The notes under the pieces are model-generated. The model was not told the origin of the DNA. It made no database searches and saw only the letters and a program-made list of their open reading frames with translations. This document shows, one piece after another, positions 11,100-22,754 of a DNA stretch of 64,000 nucleotides. Source of the stretch: Paraspadella gotoi (lineage: Eukaryota > Chaetognatha); NCBI GenBank assembly GCA_051294375.1, contig CM119267.1, forward strand, positions 5,446,578 through 5,510,577. Direction: 5' to 3'. Within the stretch, counting starts at the first letter, position 1, and each line of letters starts with the position of its first letter. Position numbers and translations under genes: made by a program.

Positions 11100-13079
11100 T
11101 CTTTGGTTGGTGACGGAAACGCAGCAGTAACGTACGAAAATTAGATCTGAACAAGAAAACAGCGGTTGTACGTTATACTAAGCCTACCTTTCCGTGAGCC
11201 AAATAGCGGCTCGCTTGCATACGTCGAGTAAAATTCAGGCTGGTAAAGTTGGCCAATCAATGAAATTAACATTCTTTGTCAATGAATGAAAACATACGTA
11301 AGACGCATTTAGGAGTCACCTGTAAAAACCGTTTATGACGAGTCAATTGTCAAAAGAATTGCTCAATAATTTTCAAAGGATGAATATGTAGACTCTGTTT
11401 TGACGAGTAGCTTGACCAGGATCGCAGACGAATGTTTTGATCGCGTAAACAAAAGTAAATCTGAATCGAGGCCTCGAGTCGAGAGACTTTTCATCCGCGA
11501 CGATGGAATTGGGAGAACAAATGAACAGCGAGATGAGATTGGCTCGAATGGCACGACACTCCCAGTCGCAATCAGACCATCGTTGGCGACATTGATTTGT
11601 AAGTTGGGGGAGACTAACTCAGTAAGGTGGTTAAGAATTGAATTAAGAACCTGCTCAAACGAAAATTTAGACATTTTTAAAAAATTTGAATAGACAAAAT
11701 TTTTTATATTACTCCTATTCCATATTTAATTTTTTAATATTTATTTATAAATAGGAAAGGCTAAAAAATTTTTTGGATTTTTTATTTTTAAGATCGATTC
11801 GGTAGCTTGCAAAAGTTGTCTATACAAGTATAATTCTTTTTCGTATTTTGATCAAAGTATGTGAAAAATATGAAAACTATTTATATCATCATCATCATCA
11901 TTTTTCGATAATTTTATTACTTTTTCTTAATTTTGACCAAGAAAACATAATATTTTTCGAAAGTTGTAGTTAAATTTTTTATTAACTTTTATGCTCTATC
12001 AGAATCCATCAAAAAAAGTTAAGATTGATTAAAAAAATTTTTTATCATTATATAGTAATATTGTAATTTTAATAGACAATAAAAGCATTAAAATTGAACT
12101 TTTTTTAAAAATTCTTTTTTTACCTAAAAGTAGACTTCAAGACTAAAGTTTTGAACCCCCGCCCCTATCGAATTTAATTTCATAGTAGATTTCTATTGTA
12201 AGGACATAAAAACGTTAATCTAGTAAATTTTAATCTAGGTGAGCCAGATAGTAGTACACGTTATTTAGTCAAAGTTTTACCTTATTACCTTAATTTATAA
12301 GTAACCGGTATGCAAGTAACAATTTTTTGGGAAGCCCTATTTTGTTTTCACCTACCCTCGTCTATTTCTAGTTCTAGTCTAGTTCTAGTCTAGTTCTACG
12401 AATATTCTTTCAATCTTTTGTTGACATAAAATTATAAATAATAATGTTTAATTATTAAAATACTAAATTATTATTATCATATTATTATTATCAATATATA
12501 CTAAATAATTTTGAGTAATATCAATATTATTGAATCATTTTTTTATTGAAAATAAAAACACGTTCGAAACTGAAAAATTTATTTAGGTCAGAGAGGCACA
12601 CTCACTAAGCATCTCGTAATCGTTGGAGCAAATTGCTTCATACAAACGTCAAATACGCAAGAATTAATAAAAATTTCAACCAATAATCATTTTTAACATA
12701 GCTCACATAACGTCACGGTCTCAAATTCAATTCCGTCCATACAACGTGATGAAACACTTATACAATTTTTTGTAATAAAAAAAAATGAGAAAAAAAGATT
12801 TATGGACGAGATCACAGACGCGATACTCCATGCAGTTATTTTACTCGGCCGAAAACAAGATAGGTTGAGAGGGGTTGAGAAGGGTGCAGTAGGAAAGAGA
12901 AATGGAGAAAGGTGAAAAAAAAAACATCCACATGGGTTCTTCTTCAAATCGAGTTAAGCGGGGATTTTTTCGAGGTCAGGTGCCACATGTTGTCCGGTCG
13001 GCCGCTTCGGTTCCGTTCCCGACACGATTGATACTTCGACCTAAATACGAGAGGGGGAACTGTTGTCGCAAGCTACTGA
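11100..13079. other. AT-rich intergenic region
   Basis: About 2 kb without a supported gene. From 11547 on the sequence is unique. It contains an ATC run near 11888 and a short tandem of CTAGTTCTAGT-type units near 12366-12400. The strong AT bias and many poly-T tracts fit ordinary intergenic DNA. Confidence 0.7.
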
Positions 13080-14742
13080 TCACAAAATTTTCCAAATAGC
13101 GTCGCACCTCAAGAACATCAGCAGCAGAAGCAGCAAAGTGACGCCGACGAAGACGGAGATGATGATGGACAACGTGATCAGTGTCGCGCTCTAAATCGTT
13201 GAGCAAAAATGAAAAAAAAAAAGTTATTAAATGACAAACAAAACCTATGAAAAAACTATAAACTTTACGAAATACATCAGACACCATGATAAGGGACACC
13301 TGCAATAGCGGCTGCTTTTCAGATTTGCCAAGAGCTGTCTGTCCGTTGCCGCCGAACTCGCCGCCCACGTGGAGAATAGAGATGTTGCGGACAACGTCCC
13401 CGACGCGGAGTCTGAGGATCGAGAGGTCAGATGACAGCACACGAGACAACCACCCGTCTTTGCGACTTGCGTTGAGAACGAGCGTCACCCGTACCCCGCC
13501 ACTGATTGGCTCTAAATCCTGGAAAAAATCATTCGAGAATAGCCCGATAAGCATGATCTAACAATGTTACAATTGTGACATGATATGCCCGAAGCTCACT
13601 TGTATGAAGGTATAATTCGAAGGTTGAGGCATTGAAAACCCATCGGTTGAACCTGAAAAAGAGAAATATTTCTTAGAATTTTCTATGATCTCTCTCTTTT
13701 GTTCTCTCTTTCCATTTTTTCTGTTTTTCTCTCTCTCTCTCTCTTTCTCTCTCCAAACTCACTAGAGATGAAATTCCACTCCAGTTCCTTGGGCATCGGC
13801 GGGGGATGTGCGTAGATATCACAGGAGACGGAAGACTTTCTCGACCGAATCGAGAGAGACTCTGGACACGAGACAAGGGGACCGAAGGCCATGTGGAGAG
13901 TAACAACCTGGGGGCGTCAAAATGGCGTTGGTTGTGAAACAGGGAAAGCGAATCTTAACACAGAGATAGTTTATAATACGAAGGAATTGGACTCCCAGAC
14001 TGAACGGCTTTTACTGGTACATGAAATCAATAAAAACTATAAATACAAAGTACGAACAAAACGAAAAATGTTTTTAGTAACTTTTTTCGTTATTTAACGT
14101 ACATATAGCCATTAGTCAATACAAGCAATTAAAAATAAGCTTCCTTTAAACTCAAAGTTCCCTCTTTTTCACTGTTTCTATCGCGGCTAGGAGTTCTTCA
14201 TAGAGGCCATTATTAAGGCCATTATTAAGAGACGCAATATTTTTTCTTTCCCTTCCTTTGCAGACTCCGCACCGGCGCAGGCCAGTAGTTACATCCGCGT
14301 GTAACCGGCAGGCGGTTTATGCCGTGAGGCAGATTATGGAACGAAAGTTTAGGCTTCAAGGCCGTCAAAATGAAATATTTTTTTGTCTTAAAAAGATAAA
14401 AAACAGCAATGTAAATTGTCCTATTATTGTCCAATGTCCATGGATCGTCCTCCTCACCTTGAGCACAGAGTGTTTGGGCCCGCGCACCAGAATGGTTACT
14501 TGCCGCGTAGGCTGCGACATGGTGAAGAGCCGCTTGTCCACGTCAACGGTGACCTTGAACCCGTGGCGTATTTTCTTGAAGGTCATGCTTTTCTTTCTCT
14601 CCTGGCTGGAGATGGTCACGCCTAAGGGTAGACAGACCGGGGCGTAAATGTTTGGGGTGGGTAGTTCAAGTGGAGAATGTGGGAGAAAGAAAAAAGACGA
14701 CGTCGGCGCAATGCATGGAGAGGAAAGTGAATTAAAGGAGAG

Positions 14743-14785
<43 letters not shown>

Positions 14786-15243
14786 GAATATATCGATTAT
14801 CTCGTTTTGCTGACCTTTTCATGCTGCTAAAAAGATAGAAATTGCGTGCCATCAGCCTTTTTTATTCACGGCAAACGGTTTTTTTTTCTCGTACGCAATA
14901 AATTTTAGTAAATGGGACATTTCTTTCATATTACCCCTAGACCACTCGGCGTTTTTGATTTAATTTAGTTTCGCGAATAAAAATCCATTTGGATTAGTCT
15001 AAATATATAAATTTTTTTTAATTAATTAAATCTCAAGGGAAAACGATTCGGCACTATTTTCCGGAAGCGCCACTATTTTGTTCCTTAATCCCAAAAATCA
15101 ATTTTAACCGTAATATCTAACCCTTGTAATTCTAGTAATATAATATTGTTTATACATATTAAATACTACATAGCAATATCAGGAAGATTTTTAAAGCATA
15201 AAGGTCTTAATAGCACTATGTCAATTAACCTTCCACTTCAGAG

Positions 15244-15301
<58 letters not shown>

Positions 15302-15412
15302 CTCCCCCTCCATTCCCTGGGCCGTGACCTAATCCTCCGTCCAAGGTTGAAATTTTGCCCAAGTTGTGAGGTCGACGGATTTGTCGCAACAGACTCACTC
15401 GGGGCTTATGAA

Positions 15413-15498
<86 letters not shown>

Positions 15499-15649
15499 CA
15501 TTCACCTGATATGGACCAGTTGATGTCCGTCAGGAGTATCGGAGGATTAGAGGGAGAGAAAGAGTGAGAGAGACAGACAGAGACAGAGTCATTCACCTGA
15601 TATGGACCAGTTGATGTCCGTCTTGAGTATCGGAGGATTAGAGGGAGAG

Positions 15650-15692
<43 letters not shown>

Positions 15693-17618
15693 CATTCACC
15701 TGATATGGACCAGTTGATGTCCGTCTGGAGTATCGGAGGATTAGAGAGCGCTTTGCACGTGAAGTTGAATCTAGACGATTTCATGTGAACGATCTGTAAG
15801 AGAATGACAATAGTTCGGTTATACCCATTACCCAGCGTCTCAGGTCTGAGAAACCTTCGAAACCAACGCCGTATAAATAAAAGTTAAAGTATGTTCGCTG
15901 AAACCAAGACAGCCTGATTCTCCATTATCTACCGGGGCTTCCATTTCCCGCCTCTTTTCTGTTACTCAACGGGTTTTTTCTTCTTTTTTTGTTTTTTTCC
16001 CCCCTCGTTTCCTATTACGCGTTTTTCAATTTTCCATTCGCTCCCGATTTTTTTTTTCGTATCCATTTTTCTTGGCTTCTTTCCTGGATAAAGTTTTTAT
16101 TATCCTGTCTTTTTTCCTTTTATCCTATTCCTTTTTTTTTCTTTCATTTCCTCCTTTCCTTTTTGTACCATTTTCCACTTCCTTTTCTTTTTTTTTTCCA
16201 TCCCGAACGAAACGATTGCTCACTCAACGCGAAGAAGATTAGTCTCCAAACTCGAAACTCCGTTGCGTCGGTCGTCTCGCTCGATTTACTTTTCAGCCTA
16301 TTTTCCGAAAGCGCGCCATTTTTGTTCCTAATCGCTAAATTTAATTAATATTTAAATGTTCAAATATTAATAATCTTTAACCCTAATAACTAACCCTAAT
16401 TTAATACTTAATATTAATCATAATTTTTAATCCTTAATCCTAATATTTAACCTTATTTTTCCCAGCTTTAAACTTTCTCCCTAATCTCTAACGAAAACTA
16501 TAACCAAATTCCTATTCTTAACCCTTAACTTAATATATAAACTTAAAAACAAACTTAATTCTAAATTTAAGCTGAAATGAGGCGCTTTCGGAAATAATGG
16601 CCACCCTTTCTCCCCCCCATTTTTTATTCTCTTTTTCCCCCTCATTTCCTTATTTTTTTCCTTCTATTTAAACCGACGCAACTCCCGCCGCCCCCCCCCT
16701 TAAAAAAAAAGGGAGGAAAGAAGGCGCGCGGAGGTTCCGCTCACCTGGACGGAGGGACAATCTATTTTGGGTCCGAAATGGACGTTAATCTTTGGCCAAC
16801 CGCAGGAAGGAGGATTGGCGGAGGAGTTCCAGTAGAAACCGTAATTGACCTAGAAAGAAAAAAGGTGAGGGAAAAGGTGAGGAAAATGAAAAAAGAAAAA
16901 GGGAGGAATCGACGGTGAAACGATAAAGAATGAAGGGAAAATGGAAGGTTTAAATGAGAAAATGAGAAAGGGATCGAGCTGAGTGTCGATTCGAAATGAA
17001 TGAATGAATGAATGAAAATGAATGAATGAATGAATGAAAATGAATGAATGAATGAATGAAAATGAATGAATGAATGAATGAATGAACGAATGAACGAATG
17101 AATAAACGAATGAATGAACGAACAGTTCAAAGAGCCAACTTTCTCCACTCATTGCCAAGGCATATCTTAACTGATCAATACAAAATTTGAACTCATAAAT
17201 GACTTTAATATTTTCTACTAAACTAATTTTTAAAATCAATGAAATAACCACTGGTTTGCAAATGACAGCTTGTAAAATTGTCACCATGTAAATACATAGT
17301 AGATGAATAAATAAACTAATAAACAACTAACTTTATGATTAATCACTTGTCCCGTAGTTTTTTGTTCTCTTTTTTTTTATTTAGTTTATGAACAAACAAA
17401 TTTCCGCCCCCTCTAGCGACATTCCGTCTCTCCCCATCCCATCCCTCACGTGGCAGTAGAGGCTTTTCCCGTGTTCCTCGATCGACGGCGTCACTTCGAA
17501 GGTCGAGACGACGACGCCGTCCTGCTCCGTCTGGCGCCCTTGGAACTGTTGACGACCCAGAGTCCAGAGGATCTTGGGTCGCGGTGACCCGCCCACGTCG
17601 ACGCGACCACGAGTGCTG
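13080..17618 (-). CDS. Ig-superfamily single-pass membrane protein (5' end missing)
   Basis: Eight minus-strand exons with matching phases: 17450-17618, 16745-16849, 15700-15793, 14458-14621, 13763-13907, 13600-13652, 13300-13518 and 13080-13190. Together they encode about 352 residues. The first exons give the back half of an Ig domain (ILWTLG, then STFEVTPSIEEHGKSLYCH). Two further Ig-like domains follow, each opening with a FGP-x-(I/V)-x-C-P linker and a B-strand Cys (FNFTCKALSNPP, SSVSCDIYAHPP) and a C-strand Trp (INW, LEW). A final strand region leads to one hydrophobic helix (TLITLSIIISVFVGVTLLLL) and a nine-residue tail ending before TGA at 13080. Several N-x-S/T sites are present. It is probably a cell-surface adhesion or receptor protein. 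The signal peptide exon was not found; a short hydrophobic ORF beginning at 18060 is only a weak candidate. Confidence 0.75.
14747..14782. repeat. GA microsatellite in an intron of the Ig gene
   Basis: Uninterrupted (GA)n run between exons at 14621 and 15700. Confidence 0.95.
15053..15130. mobile_element. Partial copy of the short TIR element at 16297
   Basis: ACTATTTTCCGGAAGCGCC and the following TTGTTCCTTAATC closely match the left end of 16297-16605, and a TAACCCTTG-type stretch follows. I see no matching right end, so this looks like a truncated or solo end. Confidence 0.45.
15246..15303. repeat. CT microsatellite in an intron
   Basis: (CT)n with a few interruptions, followed about 110 bases later by a long GA tract in the opposite sense. 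The two tracts could form a hairpin in DNA or pre-mRNA. Confidence 0.95.
15415..15492. repeat. GA microsatellite in an intron
   Basis: Near-pure (GA)n of about 78 bases adjacent to the tandem partial-exon repeat at 15506-15752. Confidence 0.95.
15494..15752. repeat. Tandem copies of an exon 3' end with its splice donor
   Basis: A ~50-base block made of the end of the Ig exon and its donor (CATATCAG|GTGAATG on the minus strand) occurs three times, at 15506-15558, 15597-15648 and 15700-15752, separated by GA tracts. Only the most upstream copy (15700-15752) is attached to the rest of the exon with a proper acceptor at 15793. Confidence 0.85.
16297..16605. mobile_element. Short TIR element (MITE-like) with degenerate CCTAA core
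   Basis: The left end CCTATTTTCCGAAAGCGC matches the inverse of the right end (GGCGCTTTCGGAAATAATGG). The ~250-base interior is a degenerate array of TTAACCCTAA-like units. There is no coding capacity. The element lies in an intron of the Ig gene. A related end occurs at 15053. The target-site duplication is not clear. Confidence 0.5.
16997..17122. repeat. TGAA/ATGA tetranucleotide microsatellite
   Basis: An array of (TGAA)n with periodic AATG variants, about 125 bases long, in an intron of the Ig gene. Confidence 0.95.
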
Positions 17619-18831
17619 CTGTCAACCTACCTCTCGGACGGAGGCGGATTTACTCGCGTTACGCCTGCGCGAATCCCTCCTTTCTCTGGTTTTCGCCGCG
17701 AGAAGCAGAGAGCTTGAACAGCTGTTAGGGGTGCTTTCGAGAATGGGAGGGGGAGGGGGAAAGGGGGGGGAACAGTGGGGGTGAGGAAGGAGGGTGCGGA
17801 GGAAAGTTAGTTGTTGTTGTCGTTGTTGGAATTGTTTTGCCGTAGTGCCTAGGGGAGGGAAGTCGGAATCGTTTTCTTGCCTAATCCTGCGCCGGCTTAT
17901 ATTTGGTTGCAAGGAGAGAGAGCAGAGCGACGACGGGGGGTGGCGAGGAGCACCGGGGAAGGAGAGAGCGATGGATCAAGGGGTGAGGACGGGAGAAGAG
18001 AGGGAAAAGGGTAGAGACGAGATGAGCAGATATGAGATGAACGTCTGGATGAGCATGTAATGCGGCCTCCTTTCCATTCGGCCCAATCTGGCTTTAATGG
18101 CGGTGATTGGACCTATTTATGGGTCGTGTCGATATGGCCGAGGAGAGAAGAGGAGTGAAGTTAGAGAGAGAGACAGAGAGAGAAGAGAGAGAGACCCTGC
18201 GAGGTGTGATGAACTGAAGTGGGAGGGAAAGAGAAGAGAGAAGTGAGATGAGAGGAGAGAAGAATTGCTATTGCTCTCCCAGCCACCAGAGCCGTACCAA
18301 TCGTCAAAAGGAAAATGAAAAAGCGCTACATCGTCATATCCACCTCACATGCTAGAAGTGTCGTAGAAAATCTTCTCGTTGTACTCGTTCTTCAGGCGAA
18401 AAAAAAATTGTATTGACAACCAGACTATTTTACGTTTGCTTTACGAGTATTGCGATATCTCTCTTCCGTTTTGAAAGCAGAAAATTCCGATGCTCTTTTT
18501 TTTTTTTGGTCCAGCCGACTATAAAATAGTTATATTCTTATCGAATTCTCTATTTTATTTTCTTTCCCGAGATAAGAGTCTTTATTTTCTCTCTATTCCC
18601 CCAAACACCCACCGCCCCCAATTTTTTTTCTTTATCATTCGAAGTTCGGACCGCAGATCCGGACATCGAATAAATACTCGTTCCCATGGCAACCATATGA
18701 GAAGCGCGATGGCCGCGAACTGGCCATTTTTTCAGATGCTATCTTGAAAATTATTGCTCGGACGCAGTTGGTAGATGAAGCGGCAAAACGGGATAGAAAA
18801 CGATAGGGATGGAAAAAAAAAGACGAGGGAG

Positions 18832-18869
<38 letters not shown>

Positions 18870-19299
18870 AGGGAGAGAGAGAAGAAAGAGAGAAGAAATC
18901 GATTTCTTGGTTCTTCCATTTTCCCTATTTTTTTTCTTCTCTCTTTCGTCTTCTTCTCTAATGTTCTTCTTTCCATCTTTTGGTTTTTCGATCCACGGTC
19001 GCCATTTTCCTCTAATTTTCCTCCCCAGCCCGCGAGATTTGCCCCAATTATTAATTCCCCGCGACCTCGGGCGTAAATTTCAAAACATCGATCTCGAATA
19101 ATTTTCTGCATTATGATTATTTTCTTTTTGGAGGTGGCGGGAACGGTTTAATCGAATTTTTAAACCTAAAGATATTTTAAATTGGAAAACGGGATGCGAA
19201 TTGCCCTTGTTAAGGATTAAAAAATCCACCCATCTCTCCTCATTCTCACATTCTTTAAATATTTAGCTTCTTTTTTTCAGACGCGAAATAAAATTCGTT

Positions 19300-19359
<60 letters not shown>

Positions 19360-20368
19360 TCCGCTTCGTCTATTAGCCACCTTTTCTCTCTAACGCTTAT
19401 CTTTCTATTGTCTGCATGCTTCTATGATGCTTGTCGATAGACTTCTTCTCGCTAGTCTCTCACTTCGTCGTTCGTATCAACTCCTCTTTGTAATCACTAC
19501 TCCGCCATAAAAAGTATGCCCGGAATAATCGCGACTGCGTATTATAGAAATCCTGAAGTGTGAATCATTTCATGGGAAATAAAAGCAGGCGATGAGCACT
19601 ATTTCTCACCGCTGTAAATGATTCCCTCACGAGCGAGAGAGAGAGAGGAGATAAGGAGAGAGAGACGAGATTGAGATTAGGAAGAGGAGAGAGAGTCTGT
19701 CCTCGAGCGCACACAACTTTTCATATCTTTTGAAATCGGTTTGTAACATCCGGGTAATTAAAAAAAAGCTTCTCATTCATTGCTCCGTATCGCTCTTTTC
19801 ATCTTCGTTTCGCTTATTTTTCTACCTTTTATCTGACAATTTTTCTCTTTCGTAACGTTTTGTCCCCTTTTATCTTGTTGGCCTGTCAGCGGTTTATCAT
19901 GAAATCATGATATTGTACAGTTACAAAAATAGGCCCGCGATTACCGTCGCGTTTTACGTGTTATGCAGACTATAAGCAGATATGTATGTTAAGGAAACGG
20001 CTTGCTAGTTATTGTTTGAGAAATAGAGTCGCTGGTTATATATAAAAAGTTTTTAAAAGTGACTTAACTAAATAACTGTCATGGAATTAACCTCAACAAC
20101 TGCTCCGCGACGAAATAAACAAGGACGGCCTAACATGGCGGCGAAGTGCCGGCGATAAGTTTTTCGGGCCGAGAAAGACGACGTAACATTTGGGCCAACC
20201 TTCTCGTCCGTTTCGTAGACCGGCAGTAAATCATTCCAACTCGCGGGTGGTCTCTCTACATCTCTCTCTCTCTCTCTCTCTCTACTCTACTCTCTCTCCT
20301 TCTCTCATCTCTCGTCTCATCTTCTCTCTCTCTTTTTCCGTCTTTTTAACTTTTCCTCCTTCTCTACT
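17619..20368. other. Intergenic or 5' region of the Ig gene, microsatellite-rich
   Basis: No confident exon. A short minus-strand ORF from ATG 18060 begins with a hydrophobic stretch like a signal peptide, but no compatible donor was found. GA/CT tracts occur at about 18167-18195, 18830-18895, 19302-19357 and 20255-20285. A GGGGA-rich patch lies near 17745-17785. Confidence 0.5.
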
Positions 20369-22478
20369 CACGGTTCTTTTATAGAGGAAAAAGAAATGGA
20401 AATATACCATCTCTGGAATGATAAAAACCTGAAAGGTTGCGTCTGGACAAGAGCTTAGGCTAAGTCAAAAAATTTTTCCAAACTCAGTTTTTTTTTTAAA
20501 TTGCAGTTGAAGTTGGTAAGTTAATTTTTGAGAAAATTTGATAACTTTTGTATAATTTGCAAAATATAGACTCAATTCAAAACATCTATATGTCAAACGA
20601 TATCAGTAAACCGAGAGCTTTAATTTAAGACACTTCTCAACTTTCCTGCGACTTTTTGGCTAAAAGTTATTAATCAAAATATATTATTTTTTTCTTTAAA
20701 AAAGTAATGGAAATGGTGAGTATTATTGAGAATATAATAAGACTTTAATCTAAAAAATTGAGGATACCAACGAAGTTTTACAGACAGTCTTCTTTCAATT
20801 AATTCATACAATAAAATTTTTCTTCAAGTTAAATAAGGCACATCATCCCCAAAAAATTGAAAAAAATTAATTAAATTTTTTAAATAATTACCACTAATGA
20901 TATGATATAATTTCCTTAATTATATGGTAGGAAACTATAAGATGTGACTTTATTTGAGCCTATTTGCCAACATTTTAACGATAAATATTTATTGAGATAC
21001 TACAAAAAAAGCCCAAAAATCTTAAAAAATGTAATTTTTAATTAATTTAATCATATCTCAGTTCATATATGACTTATTTTAAGTCAAATGATTTTATTCA
21101 GTCAGATTAAAGTCTAAGAACATATTAAATTCCATTTAGTTGTATATTTTATCATAATTTAATCAGGACTATTTAATTTTCAGCCAATTTTACCAAAATT
21201 ACATATACTTTTGCTTTATTTTTACAGCAACAAAGTACTAAAAACAGGTAAATAGAAATATTGATGATTAAATCTGTTAGCCAAAAGACTTAGAATATAT
21301 TTATATAGGTTAAAAATTTTCTCATAAAGATTTCAATGATATGAATGAATCAATAAAATAAAAAATTATATATATAAATTAAAGATATTAAATCTTCTTC
21401 AACTTTAATTTATATATATAATTTTTTTTATTTTAGAACTGTCATTATCATCATAAATCTTTATAGAAAATATTTTTAAACCTATATAATACTTCTAAGG
21501 TCTTTTGGCTACAGATTTTTATCATCAATTATTCTATTTACCTGTTTTAGTTACTTGTTGCTGATTAAAAATCAAAGTATATGTAAATTTGGTAAAGAAA
21601 TTGGCTGAAAATTAATGTCCTGATTAAACATTATTGATTTAAAATAAATACAACTTAATGGGTATTATAATATGTGCCTTACACCTTTAATCTGGCTTGA
21701 AAATAAAATTCATTTGACTTAAATAAGTTTATATGACTGCATGATATGATAAATATAATTCAAAAATTTACATTTTTAAAGATTTTATGGGCTTTTATTT
21801 GCGTAGTATCTCATAAAATATTTATTCCGTTTAAAGAGTTGGCAATAGGCCAAAATGTAAGGTCACATCCTTAGGTTTCTAGTCATATAAATTAATGAAA
21901 ATTATTATAAATCATTTATGGTAATATTTTTAAAAATTAATCGTAGATTTTTTCAACTTTTTTGGCGGGATGATGTAGCCAGTAATCTAGTTTGAAAAGA
22001 AAATTTTATTTATAGAATTCAATTGAAAGAGACTGTTCTATAAAACTAGTTGTATCCTCTATTTTTTAGATAAAGTCTTATTATATTCATCATAATACTC
22101 ACCATTATTTACTTTTAGACGCAATCTAACATAGGAAAACAATAATATATTTTGAATTCGAATAACTTTTAGCCAAAAGTCGGAAGAAAGTTGGGAGTGA
22201 TCTTAAATTAAAGCTCTCGGTTTTATCTGATACATGTTTGCAATTAAGATGTTTGAATAAGTCTATATTTTGCAAAATTAATACAAAAGTTATCATTTCT
22301 CAAAAATTAAGCTTACCAACTTCAACTGCCAATTTAAAATAAAAACTGAAGTTTGGAAAATTTTGACTTAGCCTAAGACCTTTTCCAAGACAGCAACCTT
22401 TTCAGGTTTTTATCATTGCCAGAGGATGTCATATTTTCCATTGCTTTTTTCTTTTTCCCTCCTATAAAAAGAACCGTG
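20369..22478. mobile_element. 2.1 kb foldback (long inverted repeat) DNA element with TACT duplication
   Basis: Almost the whole element is an imperfect palindrome. The left arm (20369-21384) is the inverse of the right arm (21403-22478), around an 18-base spacer. The ends read CACGGTTCTTTTATAG on the left and CTATAAAAAGAACCGTG on the right. The flanks carry the direct repeat TACT at 20365-20368 and 22479-22482, a 4-bp target-site duplication. The interior is AT-rich and has no transposase ORF, so the element is non-autonomous. A CAC terminus with a 4-bp duplication is compatible with the Chapaev branch of CMC transposons, but the assignment is only suggestive. Confidence 0.8.
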
Positions 22479-22754
22479 TACTATAAAGAAGCTAAAAAAA
22501 AATTATGCAATGTCTTTTTCATCTACTTTCTTTTCTCAAAATGTTTAATTGTATATATTTACGAAAACAGATCTACAGCTCCGATTCTACCAAAAATTAA
22601 TCATCCGCCGAATAATTTCTCTTTTTTTCCCAAATCTTCTTTGTGTTCAGATTTTTTTTTTAGATCTTCTTTCTAATTTCCTTATTTTTTTCCTAAATTC
22701 GATTTCCGATAAAAAAAAAGTTGCTTTTTTTTTTCAAATCTCCACCGACTTGGT

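Larger units (their letters stand above)
6027..11546. repeat. Direct duplication, copy 2 (PAQR + dispanin segment)
   Basis: Second copy of the segment at 1-5506. It is continuous on its right with unique sequence and on its left with the TMEM53-like exon, so this copy probably shows the true gene order. PAQR exon 3 is in frame here. Confidence 0.95.

Noticed and set aside
16375-16520. Interstitial telomere
   Set aside because: The CCTAA-like units are too degenerate and lie between the inverted ends of a short element, so a telomere fusion relic is less likely than element content.
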